Below, in pieces: positions 45,690 to 56,255 of a stretch of DNA of 64,000 nt. The position numbers and the translations under genes were made by a program. The notes beneath the pieces were generated by a model. That model was not told the DNA's origin, did no database searches, and saw only the letters and a program-made list of their open reading frames with translations. Numbering within the stretch: position 1 is the stretch's first letter; every line of letters starts with the position of its first letter. Origin of the DNA: Protopterus annectens (taxonomy: Eukaryota > Chordata > Ceratodontiformes > Protopteridae); NCBI RefSeq assembly GCF_019279795.1, contig NC_056726.1, positions 1,019,066,469-1,019,130,468 on the forward strand, written 5' to 3'.

Positions 45690-47815
45690 TAATACTTAAA
45701 ATCATTTTCAGGAGAAACCCAACTTGGATCCCTCATTCTATAAAGATAACACTAGCAACCTCACAGAATCACTAACATTCTCCTTAAAAACAGTGCCCAC
45801 CTCTCAAATATTTAAACTACTAACTAAACTTAAACCATGCTCCCTCTCTGCTGATAACATCCCCTCTGAATACTTAAAACTCAGTGCAGAGGCAATAGCC
45901 TACCCCATTAGCATTCTAATTAACAGATCCATCTCCAAATCCATATTCCCTCAAATTTTGAAAAATCCATAATAACCCCACTTAATAAAGGTGGTAGCCC
46001 TAGTGATTTAACTAATTATTGACCAGTCTCTATTCTCTCACCTTTGTCTAAGATCCTAGAAAAGTGTGTACACACTCAACTTTTCTCACCTCACTGACAA
46101 TAATCTACTCACCCTGACTCAACATGGCTGTCGCCCTGCACATAGTGCTACTACAGCCTTATTTTCTTTTATTGACACTGTGAACAAAGCTCTGGATGCT
46201 GGTCTCTTAACAACAGTTGTCTTGCTAGAGCTATCCAAAGCTTCTGACACAGGGTTACATACTAAACTAATACTAATACAACTAATAAACTAATACAACA
46301 ACTAGCAACATTAGGATGCACCAAACAAACAAACAAACAAACAAACCCTTATCTGGTTTAACAATTACCTGTACATCAGACAACAATCTGTGAGTTGGCA
46401 AAACAATCCATCCTACTACTTGGTCAGTAAAACAGGGGTCCCCAAGGATCCATTCTTGGACCTTTGTTCTTTAATGTATTTATAAATAATCTCTACACAC
46501 TCTCCCTTCAGAACTTACTCATCCAATACGCTGATGATTCTACCATCAGCACAAACTGCATTCTCATCAATAGAACCATGGCTAAATAAAGCACAATTAC
46601 TTTTAAATCTCCCCAGAATAGAAGTTATTAGTCTTCTCATCAAAGCCAACTCCACAAGATTTTAAAATCTTCTCTCAAAACAAGACTGAAATAGGAGCAG
46701 TACATATTGTAAAATTACTAGGCATTACTATAGACAAACTATGCTTTGAACATTTACTTAATGCAATAAAAAGCACACTCTAAATTAGGCAAACTTTATA
46801 GACATAAATTTTATATAGATAATGCCACAAGAGTAAAACTAGCAAGTACTCTCCTACTCCCCTCCCTTCTCTGTGGCTCTCCCATTTTCACAAACCTTCA
46901 CACACCCTTAAATAACAAATTACAAACGCTATTATAAAATTACTAAATTTGCCTGTGGCCTTCCAAATTGCACACACCATTGCCAAGCCATCAAGCCACT
47001 GAATTGGCTCGACGTCCCTTATTACCTTCCGTACACCCAACTCACTATTGCTCATAAACTAATATATAACCCAGAAAACTGCCTTCCACTTTTATATATA
47101 ATACAAACCTACACCCCTTACAGGACATTATGGCCTTCTGACAAACAACTTCTATTAGTGTACAAACCCAACAAGAGATCAGGGCAAAGTTTATATTACT
47201 ACACCATAGCAAAAATATGGAATGACCTCCCCCTTCTATTACACTACTTGATTCCATAAAAATCTTCAAATATACCCTAAAAAATCATTTTCTTGAAAAC
47301 CAAACCTGCCTTTGTGCCAAAGACCACCATAGATCTAATCATGGGGCCCTGCTGTACAACTTGTTTCTTTTTTTCCTATCTGACTCCACCCAGCCATGTT
47401 ATCTAGGAACCATACAAAATCATTCTTTTTCTGCATAATTAATTTGCATCTCCTTTGCTGTCTGTTCTGTTTCAATCAATGGCTTTAACTCCCAATCCTC
47501 TCTTCTATAAGAGTGTGTAAAGAATGGATTGATATAAACTGTTGTTCTTACAGCACACAGTTATTGAACTATGATATATCCAGCACCAACATTTAACCCA
47601 ATTGTATAAAATAACTTAGTTTGCTTATTACTAATTACAAAACTGTATCATTTAAAAATATGTTTTATGTCTTTATTACTGTAAATAGTAATTATTTGTA
47701 TAATCTGTACTGAAATTTGGAGCTTTTCTCCCCGGGCCTCCATTGAAAATGGAGTTCTGACCCAGCTGAATTTCCCAGTCAACAAATATAAATAAATACA
47801 TAAATAGACAAATGC
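45690..47815 (+). mobile_element. Family B LINE, plus-strand 5'-truncated copy
   Basis: Starts in the RT N-terminal region ('LLTKLKPCSLSADNIPSEYL', then 'YPISILINRSISKSIFPQIL', about 45820-45960), continues with 'IQYADDST' at 46519-46542 (intact YADD in one frame), and ends with the family 3' UTR ('GGAGCTTTTCTCCCCGGGCC' at 47718) and an AAAT-rich tail. Many frameshifts; (AAAC)n at about 46324-46346. The 43-bp unit seen in the minus copy is single here, so that expansion is private to the other copy. Confidence 0.82.
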
Positions 47816-47830
47816 ATTCTGTGAGGAACT

Positions 47831-47831
47831 G

Positions 47832-47860
<29 letters not shown>
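47831..47860. repeat. Poly(T) tract
   Basis: A pure T run of about 30. It could be the A-tail of a minus-strand retro-insertion; no body is recognisable. Confidence 0.9.
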
Positions 47861-47862
<2 letters not shown>

Positions 47863-47996
47863 AGGGCCACTGAAAAATGCTTTTAGGAGGTCTTACAGGT
47901 TTGGGTAGATTACTATATAGGAGGGTCTATACATTTATTTCTTAGTGTTGGTAGTGACTGTTTTGGTTGTAAAGCTGATGACCATGTTTGCATTTT

Positions 47997-47999
<3 letters not shown>

Positions 48000-48063
<64 letters not shown>
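48000..48063. repeat. (GT)n microsatellite
   Basis: About 32 GT units. Confidence 0.96.
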
Positions 48064-48065
<2 letters not shown>

Positions 48066-48308
48066 TTGCCTCCAATGACATTGTGCATCTATGTCTCTCA
48101 CACACTGTGTTTATCCGTTCTAAAATTAAATGTTTGTCAGAGAATATAGGGCAGTTACTACATCACCTTGTGATGCCCATATCCACCAGGCCAGAAACAG
48201 GCATGACAGGGAAGTGCCTATCCATTATACCAGATCCTTAGTAGATGGGAAGGCATGTTGGATTAAACTGTTTTATATAAGTAAATTGCTTTATGTAACA
48301 TATCATTA

Positions 48309-48326
48309 CCTATCTATCTACCTATC

Positions 48327-48388
<62 letters not shown>

Positions 48389-48389
48389 A
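48309..48389. repeat. (CTAT)n microsatellite
   Basis: About 18-20 tetranucleotide units with minor interruptions at the left end. Confidence 0.95.
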
Positions 48390-48464
48390 AACTGTAAAGT
48401 GTTAGTATAATGCATGCTGGACACCATGGTGTAGATCCTTGGCATCCATAGGCTTACACCTTTC

Positions 48465-48720
48465 CTCATGGCAGTATAGTGCTGCTGCAAGAATTCCAGA
48501 ATGTGGACAACATAAGCTTACCTTTTCAGACTCTTCTGCAGTGCTCTATACTTTTCTATACTTTTCTTCTTGGGCAGCATAGTGCTGCTGTGAGAATTTC
48601 AGAATGTGAATGACATACACTTACCTTTCCAGACTGTTCTACAATGCCCTACACCTTTCTACACTTTTCTTCATGGGCATCATAGTGCTTATTTGAGAGT
48701 TCCAGAATGCGGACACTACT
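48465..48720. repeat. About 103-bp tandem repeat, 2.5 copies
   Basis: Units begin near 48471, 48574 and 48677 (GCAG.ATAGTGCTGCTG). Each contains 'TTCCAGAATGTGGAC' and 'CTATACTTTTCT' variants. Moderately diverged. Confidence 0.75.
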
Positions 48721-49434
48721 CTCTAAATACTAGAAAAACTGACTGGATTTGGAGATTTTTTTAAGGAAACTTCATTGCCAGAAGCAAGAGACAGATGGCG
48801 GGTTGCCAGTTGGGCATTGGCCAAGGACATCAGCCCAGTAATACCTTTACAATAACAGACTCTAAGGCATTTATGCTGTAAAGGATAATTAAGACTTGGC
48901 AGAGAGTCATTTTAAATTCAGTTAGTTAATGCTTATTGTTGCCTTAACTGAAATAAATATATCATCTCAAACCTAGATGGTGCAAGTCTGTTTCTGTTCT
49001 GCTGCTTGCATAAGGCCTAACTGAGAGTGTTTTAGTAGTATACTATTAGATGACCTGTGTTGACCTTTGTACAAACTGGCAGCTCTTAGAGCAGCTATGC
49101 ACAGTGGGAGACTATGGAAAACATTTTCTATACAGGATTTTAAACAGGAAAGGTTTGCTTATATAAAAGGCATGGGATGAAAGACTTTTACACAGTTAAG
49201 CCCTCAGACCAATCAGATAAACACACAATATGCCTTCCAGCAGTTCTCAACTCAGATTGGTTGAATCAACCCTCTGCACCCACCAGAGTGCAGAAAAACC
49301 CTCTTAAAGTAAAACAAACTGGATTTGAGCTCAAGTGTAGTAACACATGTTTTAACAAAAGGCAGAATTCATACAGCTCCCTGGAAGTAAGTTCACAAAT
49401 TGCCTGCCAGTGGAAAGGCAGAAGTACTTGCCAT
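48721..49434. other. No recognisable feature
   Basis: No coding signature or repeat family was recognised between the 103-bp repeat and the L2/Rex1-like element. Confidence 0.5.
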
Positions 49435-50229
49435 GGGCAGGGAGAGTGGGATCATTGATTATCTTCCTAGCCCTTTCCACACACTGAGTCTCACCCAGAT
49501 CATTCATGGATGGGAGTGAGGAACCAATGATTTTTTTTCTGCTGTCCTCACTACCCTCAGGAGAGCTTTATGGTCATGCTTTCCAGTTACCCTACCAAAC
49601 TATGATGTTGTTTGACAGTATGCTCTCGATGGTCCCCCATAAAAGGTTTTGTGGATGGACTGAGACAGGTTTGCCTTCCTCAGTTTCCATAGGAAGTGCA
49701 GATGTTGTTGTGCCTTCTTCACTGTGTGGCTAATATGAGTTGTCCAGGATAGGTCATCTGAGAGGTGCACCCTCAGGAATCTAATGTTTTTGACTCTTTC
49801 CACTGTCACCCCCTTAATTTCCAGAGATTGATGTATCATTTGAGTCCTCCTGAAGACACTATTGATTCTTTAGTCTTGCTTATATTTAAGGCCAGATTGT
49901 TGCTGTCGCACCAGCCTATCAGAAGCTCCACTTCATCCCTGTAGGCGGTTTCCTCACCATTTCTGTCAAGACCTATGACAGTGGTATCATCTGCGAACTT
50001 GATGATTTTATTGGATTCATGCCTGGCCATGCAGTTGTGCATCAACAAGGTGAATAGCAGAGGACTGAAAACACAGCCCTGAGGGACACCCATGCTAAAT
50101 GTAATACTGACTGAACTGTTATTTGCCACACAGACTTTTTGGGGTCTGTTGATGAGAAAGTCCAGTATCCAGTTACATAGGGGCATCTTGATACCCAGCT
50201 GGATTAGCTTCAATATCAGATTCTGGGGG
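49435..50229 (-). mobile_element. L2/Rex1-like LINE, RT C-terminal part (left of insertion)
   Basis: The frame 50213-49836 reads 'LCNWILDFLINRPQKVCVAN', 'MGVPQGCVFSPLLFTLLMHN', 'IIKFADDTTVIGLDRNGEET' and 'LIGWCDSNNLALNISKTKE', a signature of the L2/Rex1-like families of fish and amphibians, with FADD intact. The next part (49839-49600) is shifted: 'GVTVERVKNIRFLRVHLSDD'. Sequence down to about 49435 encodes the terminal 'VVRTAEK'-type region. At 50229 it is interrupted by the 5.3-kb insertion and resumes at 55507. Confidence 0.83.
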
Positions 50230-50249
50230 ATGACAGTCCCCCAGATTCA

Positions 50250-50278
50250 GCAATCCTCCGTGTAAGACTAAATAAGTC
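50250..50278. repeat. Terminal hairpin of the insertion, left end
   Basis: CCGTGTAAGAC and GTCTTACACGG, perfect 11-bp arms around a 7-nt loop (TAAATAA), 20 bp from the left boundary. Confidence 0.85.
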
Positions 50279-50680
50279 TTACACGGAAGCTGCAGTTGAA
50301 CGGTATGATGTCAGCATGCCATGCATATTCATGAGGGCATGCTGATTCATACCCTAGTCTAACACAGTCCATGTAGGAAATCAGGGGGCGTGTCCAATTG
50401 CCGAGTACTGCAAAGGGACATGCCCCCAGAAGAGTCAGAGTCCTGATAGTAAACACCCACGAGCGAGTCCGCTGAAATGTCAAGGAACACAACACCACAC
50501 ATTCCCACAGACTAAACCCTACTGAAAATGTGTAAAATGTAAAAATAATAGTTTCATTTTTTTTTATAATTTCCAATATGTTTGCCCGCATTTGCGCTCA
50601 TTTGCGTGGGTATGCCCTTCGCTCAGCCACAGTTAGCTGACATTGAAAAGCATATAAGATCTACATATGCAAATGAAGCC

Positions 50681-50752
50681 AAGTAGCAATAGCGTAGCGG
50701 TAGAGACGTTGGCCAAAGAGGAGGTAGTCACGGTTCGAGCCCCCACAACATC
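50681..50752 (+). ncRNA. tRNA-like pol III module (SINE-head type)
   Basis: A box TAGCGTAGCGG at 50690-50700 and B box GGTTCGAGCCC at 50732-50742, with tRNA-like spacing. An octamer-like ATGCAAAT at 50667-50674 lies just upstream. I could not draw a proper acceptor stem, so it is a tRNA-derived promoter rather than a tRNA gene. Confidence 0.55.
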
Positions 50753-50890
50753 ATTCTCCATTTTTATTTAAATAATTATGAAACAATTCCCCGACATATA
50801 TAACTATAATTTAAGTAAAATGTAATGAAATGGCCCATGTATTTATGAACAAAACCGATATAATATATATAAAAAGGGATCATAATTACC

Positions 50891-51210
50891 CATAGCTTAG
50901 CAGCACTTTAACAAGCTTAATATGAGTGCCCGTAGCTGAGCAGCGCTTTAACCAGCTTAATATGAGTGCCCGTAGCTGAGCAGTGCTTTAACAAGCTTAA
51001 TATGAGTGCCTGTAGCTGAGCAGTGCTTTAACAAGCTTAATATGAGTGCCCGTAGCTGAGCAGTGCTTTAACAGGCTTAATATGAGTGCCCATAGCTCAG
51101 CAGCACTTCACCCAGATTAATATGACTGCTTATAGCTAAATAACGTGTTACCCAGCGTAAGCCGTTTGCGCGGAGCTGCGCAGCGCGCCAACCAGCTTAC
51201 CGTCGGGCAA
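50891..51210. repeat. 40-bp tandem array, eight units
   Basis: Unit 'GTAGCTGAGCAG.GCTTTAAC' + 'AGCTTAATATGAGTGCC'. Units 1-5 are near identical; units 6-8 decay to the right. Located between two facing tRNA-like modules. Confidence 0.93.
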
Positions 51211-51289
51211 CATTGGGCAACGTGTAGCAAAGTCACCTTTACACAGACACACCTCCTAGCCTGTCTAGACAGTAGTAAAATAAAAAAGC

Positions 51290-51360
51290 AATGACAAGGG
51301 TCGAACCCGGGATACTGCACACCATAGTCAAAGTACTGAACCACTAAGCCATGACAGTTG
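51290..51360 (-). ncRNA. tRNA-like pol III module, minus strand
   Basis: On minus, A box TGGCTTAGTGG (51341-51351) and B box GGTTCGACCCT (51297-51307) fit the pol III consensus. Faces the plus-strand module at 50681 across the 40-bp array. Secondary structure is incomplete, so a functional tRNA is unlikely. Confidence 0.55.
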
Positions 51361-51487
51361 TACTTAGAAATACAGTATTACCATACATATAGGAATGAAT
51401 GAAAATATAACCATGACAAAGCAGGTTTGCTGTAAGCTGATAAATATCCAAAATGGCCAATCACAGATAAGTGCGGGAAAACCGGCA

Positions 51488-51495
51488 TATATAAG
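51488..51495 (+). promoter_or_regulatory. TATA box upstream of the Myb-like gene
   Basis: TATATAAG, 56 bp before the ATG at 51551; transcription would begin near 51515-51525, giving a short leader. Confidence 0.65.
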
Positions 51496-51550
51496 CCCCA
51501 TAGGTGGGAATACACACCATAACTGATTGTGGTACCCATTTGCAGTCAGG

Positions 51551-53582
51551 ATGGCAGGTGCAGGAGAGGGAAATCGCTTTAGAGCACAATGGTGGGGCAC
51601 TGAGGAGTCAAAATATATGGTTTGGCTCCTAGTCCATGATCATGAAGGCCAACTCATGCAGGGCCAGGTTCAATGGGGAGCGTACAAGGCAGAGGCATGG
51701 AACCGGTTGGCACATGATCTCACCAGTGCCACAGGCATTCCCAGGACTGGTGAGCAGGTCCTTCACCACCATGCGGACCTGAAGCGACGAAAGGAGGACC
51801 AACTGAACCGATGGATCCAGGAGGCCCATCAGATGCCCAATGCCCCACTACTGAGTAAGTATCCATGTAATTAGGTATGTAAGAAATGCTATCCTAGCCT
51901 ATAGTATGGATAGGTATGTTCCAATATTCCTTCATTTATATTAAAGCTGCAGGTGTTCGTTCCGCGAATCGGCAAGCCTATGCTGATAGGCTGGCAAGGT
52001 TGTGCCACCAGGCAGGTTAGTAATTATTCTGCTGGTATTGTTACAGAATATAAGTAAGACAGCCTGTAAAAGAGTTCAGTGTTGTAACCCAGTAATAAAG
52101 GTCAAATAAGCCTACAAGAAAGATTCTGCTAGTATTTTAAGATTAGATAAGTGATGCAGCCTGAAAAAGAGTATTGCAATCCATTAATAAAGATTAAACA
52201 AGTCTCAAATAGAGTTTCCACCTGTATTGCAATATCAGATAACTGCTTCAGCCTGAAAATGAGTGTTGTAATCCATCAACAAAGGACAGACAAGTGTTGA
52301 ATACATCCTTGTAAATTCTGCCATATGAAATAAGTGAATCAGCTGGAAAGGATTGTTGTAACCCAGTAATAAATGTTAATAAAGCCTAGAATTAAAAACC
52401 ATCCTGAAATGTAAATATAAAATAAGTGAGAGAGTGTGAGAAAGAGTTTGAAGCTACCAAGAAAGGTGTAATAAGTCTGGAATAAAGATATACTGCATTC
52501 ACTACATAATGAAATGAATGAGACAGCCACAACCAAAGAGTGAAATGTCTTTAATAAAGTACAGTACCTGGACTGTGTCCGTCCCACATTTTGGATATGT
52601 TGCTGTATCCTTGCATTATGGAGATAGTATGGTTGTATGAAATGCTGAACATCCACAGTTGTCTAGACCCATATAAATCAAATGTAGCAGGATGCTTTAG
52701 CTGAACACAGCCAGATATGAACATATATGAATAAAAATGGAATGTATATTAATGTAGCAGTAACATCTCCATCACCAACATTCCTAAGGTTACATACAGG
52801 AAACTGTACTAATACATGTAGGGGATATATATCTGCATCTACTATGAATGTACAGTATATGTATAGGTAGTTTAAGTTGTTAATGTAATATTTCTCCACC
52901 CTACCCTATTTTCACAAATGATACCATTCCACAGCAAACTGGGTATGTGTATTCACAATTAATTCCCATGGACATTTATCCTGTTGGCTTATACATATCT
53001 GCATGTACGTTGATGCATGTGCCCTGTTCACATATCCAAACCTGATGACCTGTTGCCAACAATCAAACCTGCATGCTGTTGGAATGTCCACTGTTGTTCT
53101 AAATATGCATGTGTTATGCTTGCTGCTCAATGTTCGGAATTCATGTGTGTTTGGTTAATGGGAACACTAATGCATGCTGTTACAACTAATTTTGAATGGT
53201 GTTGTTTGTTACTAACCCAAAATGCCATAAAATACTGCTAAACGTAGGACAACAGGGAAGGCGGGTTCCAGCGGACCCACCTCTCCCACCTCAGCTGGCA
53301 ATTGCACCTGGCACCAGTGCCCAGCCCAGGACCCACTCCTCCAGTGGCCCTGTACCACCTTCGGGTGGAAGCACTGCAGGGGATGGGGCTTGCCCCCCCT
53401 CTGCAAGCGTGGCCGGAGGAGAGCCTCCCCTCACCCTCCAGAGGGTCCGGTCTGTGGTGCGTAGTGAGATCAGGCGTGCTGCGCTTGATCTCCTACACCA
53501 GCTTGAGGTGAGAGTGGAGCAACTCATGGGTGTGCCTGCCCCTCCTATCCAGCCCCCAGCACAGCCTCGGCCTGGGCTGTGA
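51551..53582 (+). CDS. Myb/SANT-like DNA-binding protein, three exons, intact
   Basis: Exons 51551-51854, 51953-52015 and 53248-53582 join (phase 1 at both junctions) into 233 codons with no stop. Donors are GTAAGT and GTTAGT-like; acceptors are GCAG and GTAG. Residues 8-95 form a Myb/SANT (trihelix-like) domain with Trp in 'AQWWGTEESKYMVWLL', 'AEAWNRLAHDLTSATG' and 'RTGEQVLHHHADLKRRKEDQ'. Exon 2 gives a basic helix ('ANRQAYADRLARLCHQA'). Residues 130-182 are Pro/Ser/Gly-rich, and 184-217 form an amphipathic helix ('LQRVRSVVRSEIRRAALDLL') suited to dimerisation. The fold resembles the Myb-like protein that PIF/Harbinger elements encode to help their transposase, and domesticated MSANTD/NAIF1-type genes. 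The ATG follows a TATA box; the upstream Met at 51527 is less likely. No poly(A) signal was noted close to the stop. Confidence 0.75.
52049..52600. repeat. About 93-bp degenerate tandem array in intron 2
   Basis: Six copies starting near 52049, 52146, 52239, 52330, 52422 and 52514, each with an ATAAGTGA.....AGCCTG-AAAGAG core and 'AATAAAG' further on. Strongly diverged. Confidence 0.7.
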
Positions 53583-54365
53583 AGGTGCAGTGGTAACTGC
53601 CCATGGTTGGGGATCTCAGTTCCACTGTTGCCATCTGTGGGCTCATGGGCTTGCGATATCCAAACATCCATCCCCGTCAATTGTGTTTACCCACCACATG
53701 TGTCATACACCGCCCCTGTATGCGTCTTGTTTGTCTTGTCTGTTAACCTCCCCAACCCACCTCCTCCAATATTCCTACTTCCTTTACCTCACATTCCACT
53801 CCTACCTGAAAAAAAAAAGGCAATCTGTACCCGCAAAAAAATTACGCCCCATACATAGCTGCCCATTTCGCACACATGTCTGTTGGACATGTAAACTGAT
53901 AATTACAACTGGCTGTACAACATATTTTGTTGTCCTCACCCCTCTCTCAGGGGTGGAAGGTGTCAAATCTCACTGTAAATTAGCGCTCCACTATCTCCAG
54001 CTCATATAACCCCTGGTAGGCGACCCTGGGCCTGTACACTTTTCTCTATCTCCTCATTGTCCGGCAGCATTTGCATTGTCACCACCCTCAGCATGTTGCA
54101 TATGTTGCCTTATAACAGCAATGGCAGCCCCTAGTATTTTTTGTCTGAGTGAAGCTTTTTCAGTTTTCACTTCTAGTAGCTTACTCCAGTGTTGCAGTGT
54201 CTCTTAAGAGAAACAAACTGCACTGTTGTTTGCAGAGTTTTAAGTGCTGGGCTGGGCTAGTGTTCTGCCTGTGTAATTGCCTGATTCTGATTGTTTTCAC
54301 CTGCTAGCTCTGCTAGTACTCCCTGGTAGCTTCCTACTATTTTTTCTGCTTCCTTTTTCCTTTCT
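53583..54365. other. No recognisable gene (3' part of the insertion)
   Basis: C/T-rich sequence downstream of the Myb-like gene. No transposase motif was seen in any frame. Confidence 0.5.
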
Positions 54366-54640
54366 GTTTCCTCGGGGGGGGGGGGGGGGGGACCGCTGCA
54401 CACACAAGCGCAAACACGCGCACAGCAGCTAACACGCACGCACACATGCTTAGACGGACTACAACTTGCTTATTCGGGTTAAAACGCGCGCACACCAGTG
54501 CAAACGCGCTTACAGGTCTTTAAACAGCCTTATACATGCTTACTCCGGCTTAAACGCATGCACTCATGCTTCCACGTGCGCACTCTGTCTTACTCGGGTT
54601 TACAGGCGCGCACACGCGTGCATACCCGCTCAGCAAGAAA
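54366..54640. repeat. CpG-rich block of degenerate GCTTA/GCGCAC repeats
   Basis: After a G18 run (54374-54391) the sequence alternates 'CGCGCACAC'-like and 'GCTTA.ACGC'-like words many times, with a CpG density far above the surroundings. It mirrors the position of the 40-bp array at the other end of the insertion, so it could be a subterminal protein-binding region. Confidence 0.5.
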
Positions 54641-55063
54641 CTTTGGTGTTATCCACAGTATACACCTTCCATTTCTTGGCTTTCCCTGGCCTACCTGTTG
54701 ACACACCTCTTTCCATGATGTCTAACTGACAGCTGACTCATGCCACTCTGCTCCAATGAGCTTCACTACTTTCATACATACCCCCCTTGTGATGTCACCT
54801 ATCTCCTACTCTGTTACTCCCCATATCCTACTGCTACACTCCACTGACTGTGCTCATTTGCTATGTAAAAGTGCGATTCACTGTCCTAACACTCATTTAC
54901 ATAGGAATGCCTACTAATACTTGGTTACATGTCTTAGACTGGGCTTCCCCCCTTAGCAACCCCTACTTGGTAGCCATGTTGTCTTCAGCTGTAATTCCCT
55001 TACATTGTAATTTAACAATTTTCATAAATTCCACATTTGTGGGTTTTAATTTTTATTTTTCTG

Positions 55064-55312
55064 TTTTTTTTGGCGCAGCCCGTTTGCCCGGTGTTGCACT
55101 AAGCTTAAACATTGGAATGCGCCAAAAAAAATATTTTTATTTTAATTTTGCATCTGGGAACATTTCCAATGGCCATATATTTGGCCATTGGCATGCTTCC
55201 TCAACCATATGTAACCTTTATTTGGAGTTGACAAGGCTCCGTTGTGCTATTTGCAGAACGGTACTCAGTTGTCAACTGAGTACATTTCTGCAACTAACAC
55301 GGCTCCTACTCG
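55064..55312. repeat. Three palindromes near the right end of the insertion
   Basis: Arms TTTTTTTGGCGCA/TGCGCCAAAAAAA at about 55065-55131; CCAATGGCCA/TGGCCATTGG at 55166-55191; and a longer one at 55234-55307 with perfect GTACTCAGTTG/CAACTGAGTAC at its core and TTGCAGAA/TTCTGCAA outside. Confidence 0.8.
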
Positions 55313-55447
55313 GACAGATTTGTGCTTCCTGGATCAAAAATTTACAGTGAGGTAATTTGCATATCCCAGCCCTGTCTGTGTAAAAGCCGTTTTAGGAGCT
55401 CTCTTACACGCCCCTACAGGCTGTTCCTGGATCGCTCGTCGGACATG

Positions 55448-55497
55448 ATGGCTGCTTGGAGTCTTACTCTACTCTTAGACTCCGTGCAAGCCATCGT
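55448..55497. repeat. Terminal hairpin of the insertion, right end
   Basis: Imperfect arms GATGGCTGCTTGGAGTCTTA and the inverse of TAGACTCCGTGCAAGCCATC. The core GTCTTA/GACT element echoes the left-end hairpin. Confidence 0.65.
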
Positions 55498-55506
55498 GAA
55501 GCCGGA

Positions 55507-55775
55507 CCAGTGTTAAATGCAGAACTAAAATCAATAAACAGCATTCTGACATAGCAATTCTTGTTCTCTAGATGTGCTAAGGATTCATAAAGTGCTATAG
55601 CTATTGCATCAGCTGTGCAGTGGTTAGATCTATAAGCATACTGTAATGTATTCAGTGGTGCAGGTACACTTGAAGAGATATGGTCCTTGATCAACTACTC
55701 AAAACACCTCATTACTGTTGATGTAAGAGCAACTGGCTGGTAATCACTTCTGCTTTTCTGTTTTTCTTCTTAATA
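55507..55775 (-). mobile_element. L2/Rex1-like LINE, RT N-terminal part (right of insertion)
   Basis: The minus reading ('LIKDHISSSVPAPLNTLQYA', 'CTADAIAIALYESLAHLENK', 'VRMLFIDFSSAFNT') is the segment that comes directly before the 50213 frame in this family. Just upstream 'YQPVALTS' is the RT fingers motif. Joining 'SAFNT' here to 'VIPQNLILKLIQLG' at about 50228 restores the protein frame, showing that one element was split. Confidence 0.82.
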
Positions 55776-56255
55776 CATTTGCAATCTTAAATATATATTT
55801 ACCTTTGTGATCTTAATTATTTTTTTCTTCTCCCATAGATATTTATTCTAGTCAGCTTTCTTTACTCCCAAAGTCTGCTGTTCATCTTTACTTAGAAGTT
55901 GTTTATAAATATATCTTTTCTTTTAATTTGTCTGTTAATATTCATCATGTAAATTATTACTCATTGCTTTGTGGACATCTGTATATGTCAAAGCAAAATA
56001 ATCAGCTATGTGTTCTCATTTTATATGCATTTTTGTTTCATTCTGTAAATATATTATTTTTTATCTATGTCTATGCATTTATATTTCCTTATTTTATTAA
56101 TTTTATCTTCCCCAACCTCTTCAGAAAAGGGGATTTGCCCATTAAATAAATAAATACATACATACATAATTGATTAATTAATTAATTTACTGTGTATTTA
56201 ACAAAAATATTTTTTCAGTTGTTGGCTCCTTTCAGGTACAGTAATCAATTTTCAG
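55776..56255. other. No recognisable feature
   Basis: T-rich sequence between the LINE fragment and the first CR1-tailed SINE. Confidence 0.5.

Larger units (their letters stand above)
50230..55506 (+). mobile_element. 5.3-kb insertion: DNA-transposon-like unit with a Myb/SANT-like gene
   Basis: It splits an L2/Rex1-like LINE, with a possible 3-4 bp target duplication (AGT or CAGT at 50226-50229 and 55507-55510). Both ends form hairpins (50250-50278 and about 55448-55497), and the terminal 9 bp are alike when inverted (CC.G.TTCA). Contents left to right: tRNA-like module, 40-bp tandem array, convergent tRNA-like module, TATA box, three-exon Myb-like gene with a 93-bp degenerate array in intron 2, a CpG-rich GCTTA/GCGCAC block, and more palindromes. 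No transposase frame is visible. A Myb-like gene suggests the PIF/Harbinger type, but the target duplication and missing transposase leave the class open. Confidence 0.68.

Noticed and set aside
50681..51360. Genuine tRNA genes
   Set aside because: A and B boxes are good, but no acceptor stem pairs convincingly, so they are called tRNA-like modules only.
53291..53680. 129-codon minus-strand frame opposite exon 3 of the Myb-like gene
   Set aside because: It mirrors the GC-rich, proline-rich coding exon and has no recognisable domain; a shadow frame.
50230..55506. Firm assignment to PIF/Harbinger
   Set aside because: A Myb-like gene is suggestive, but I see no transposase, no 3-bp TA-type target duplication and no clear linear inverted repeats.
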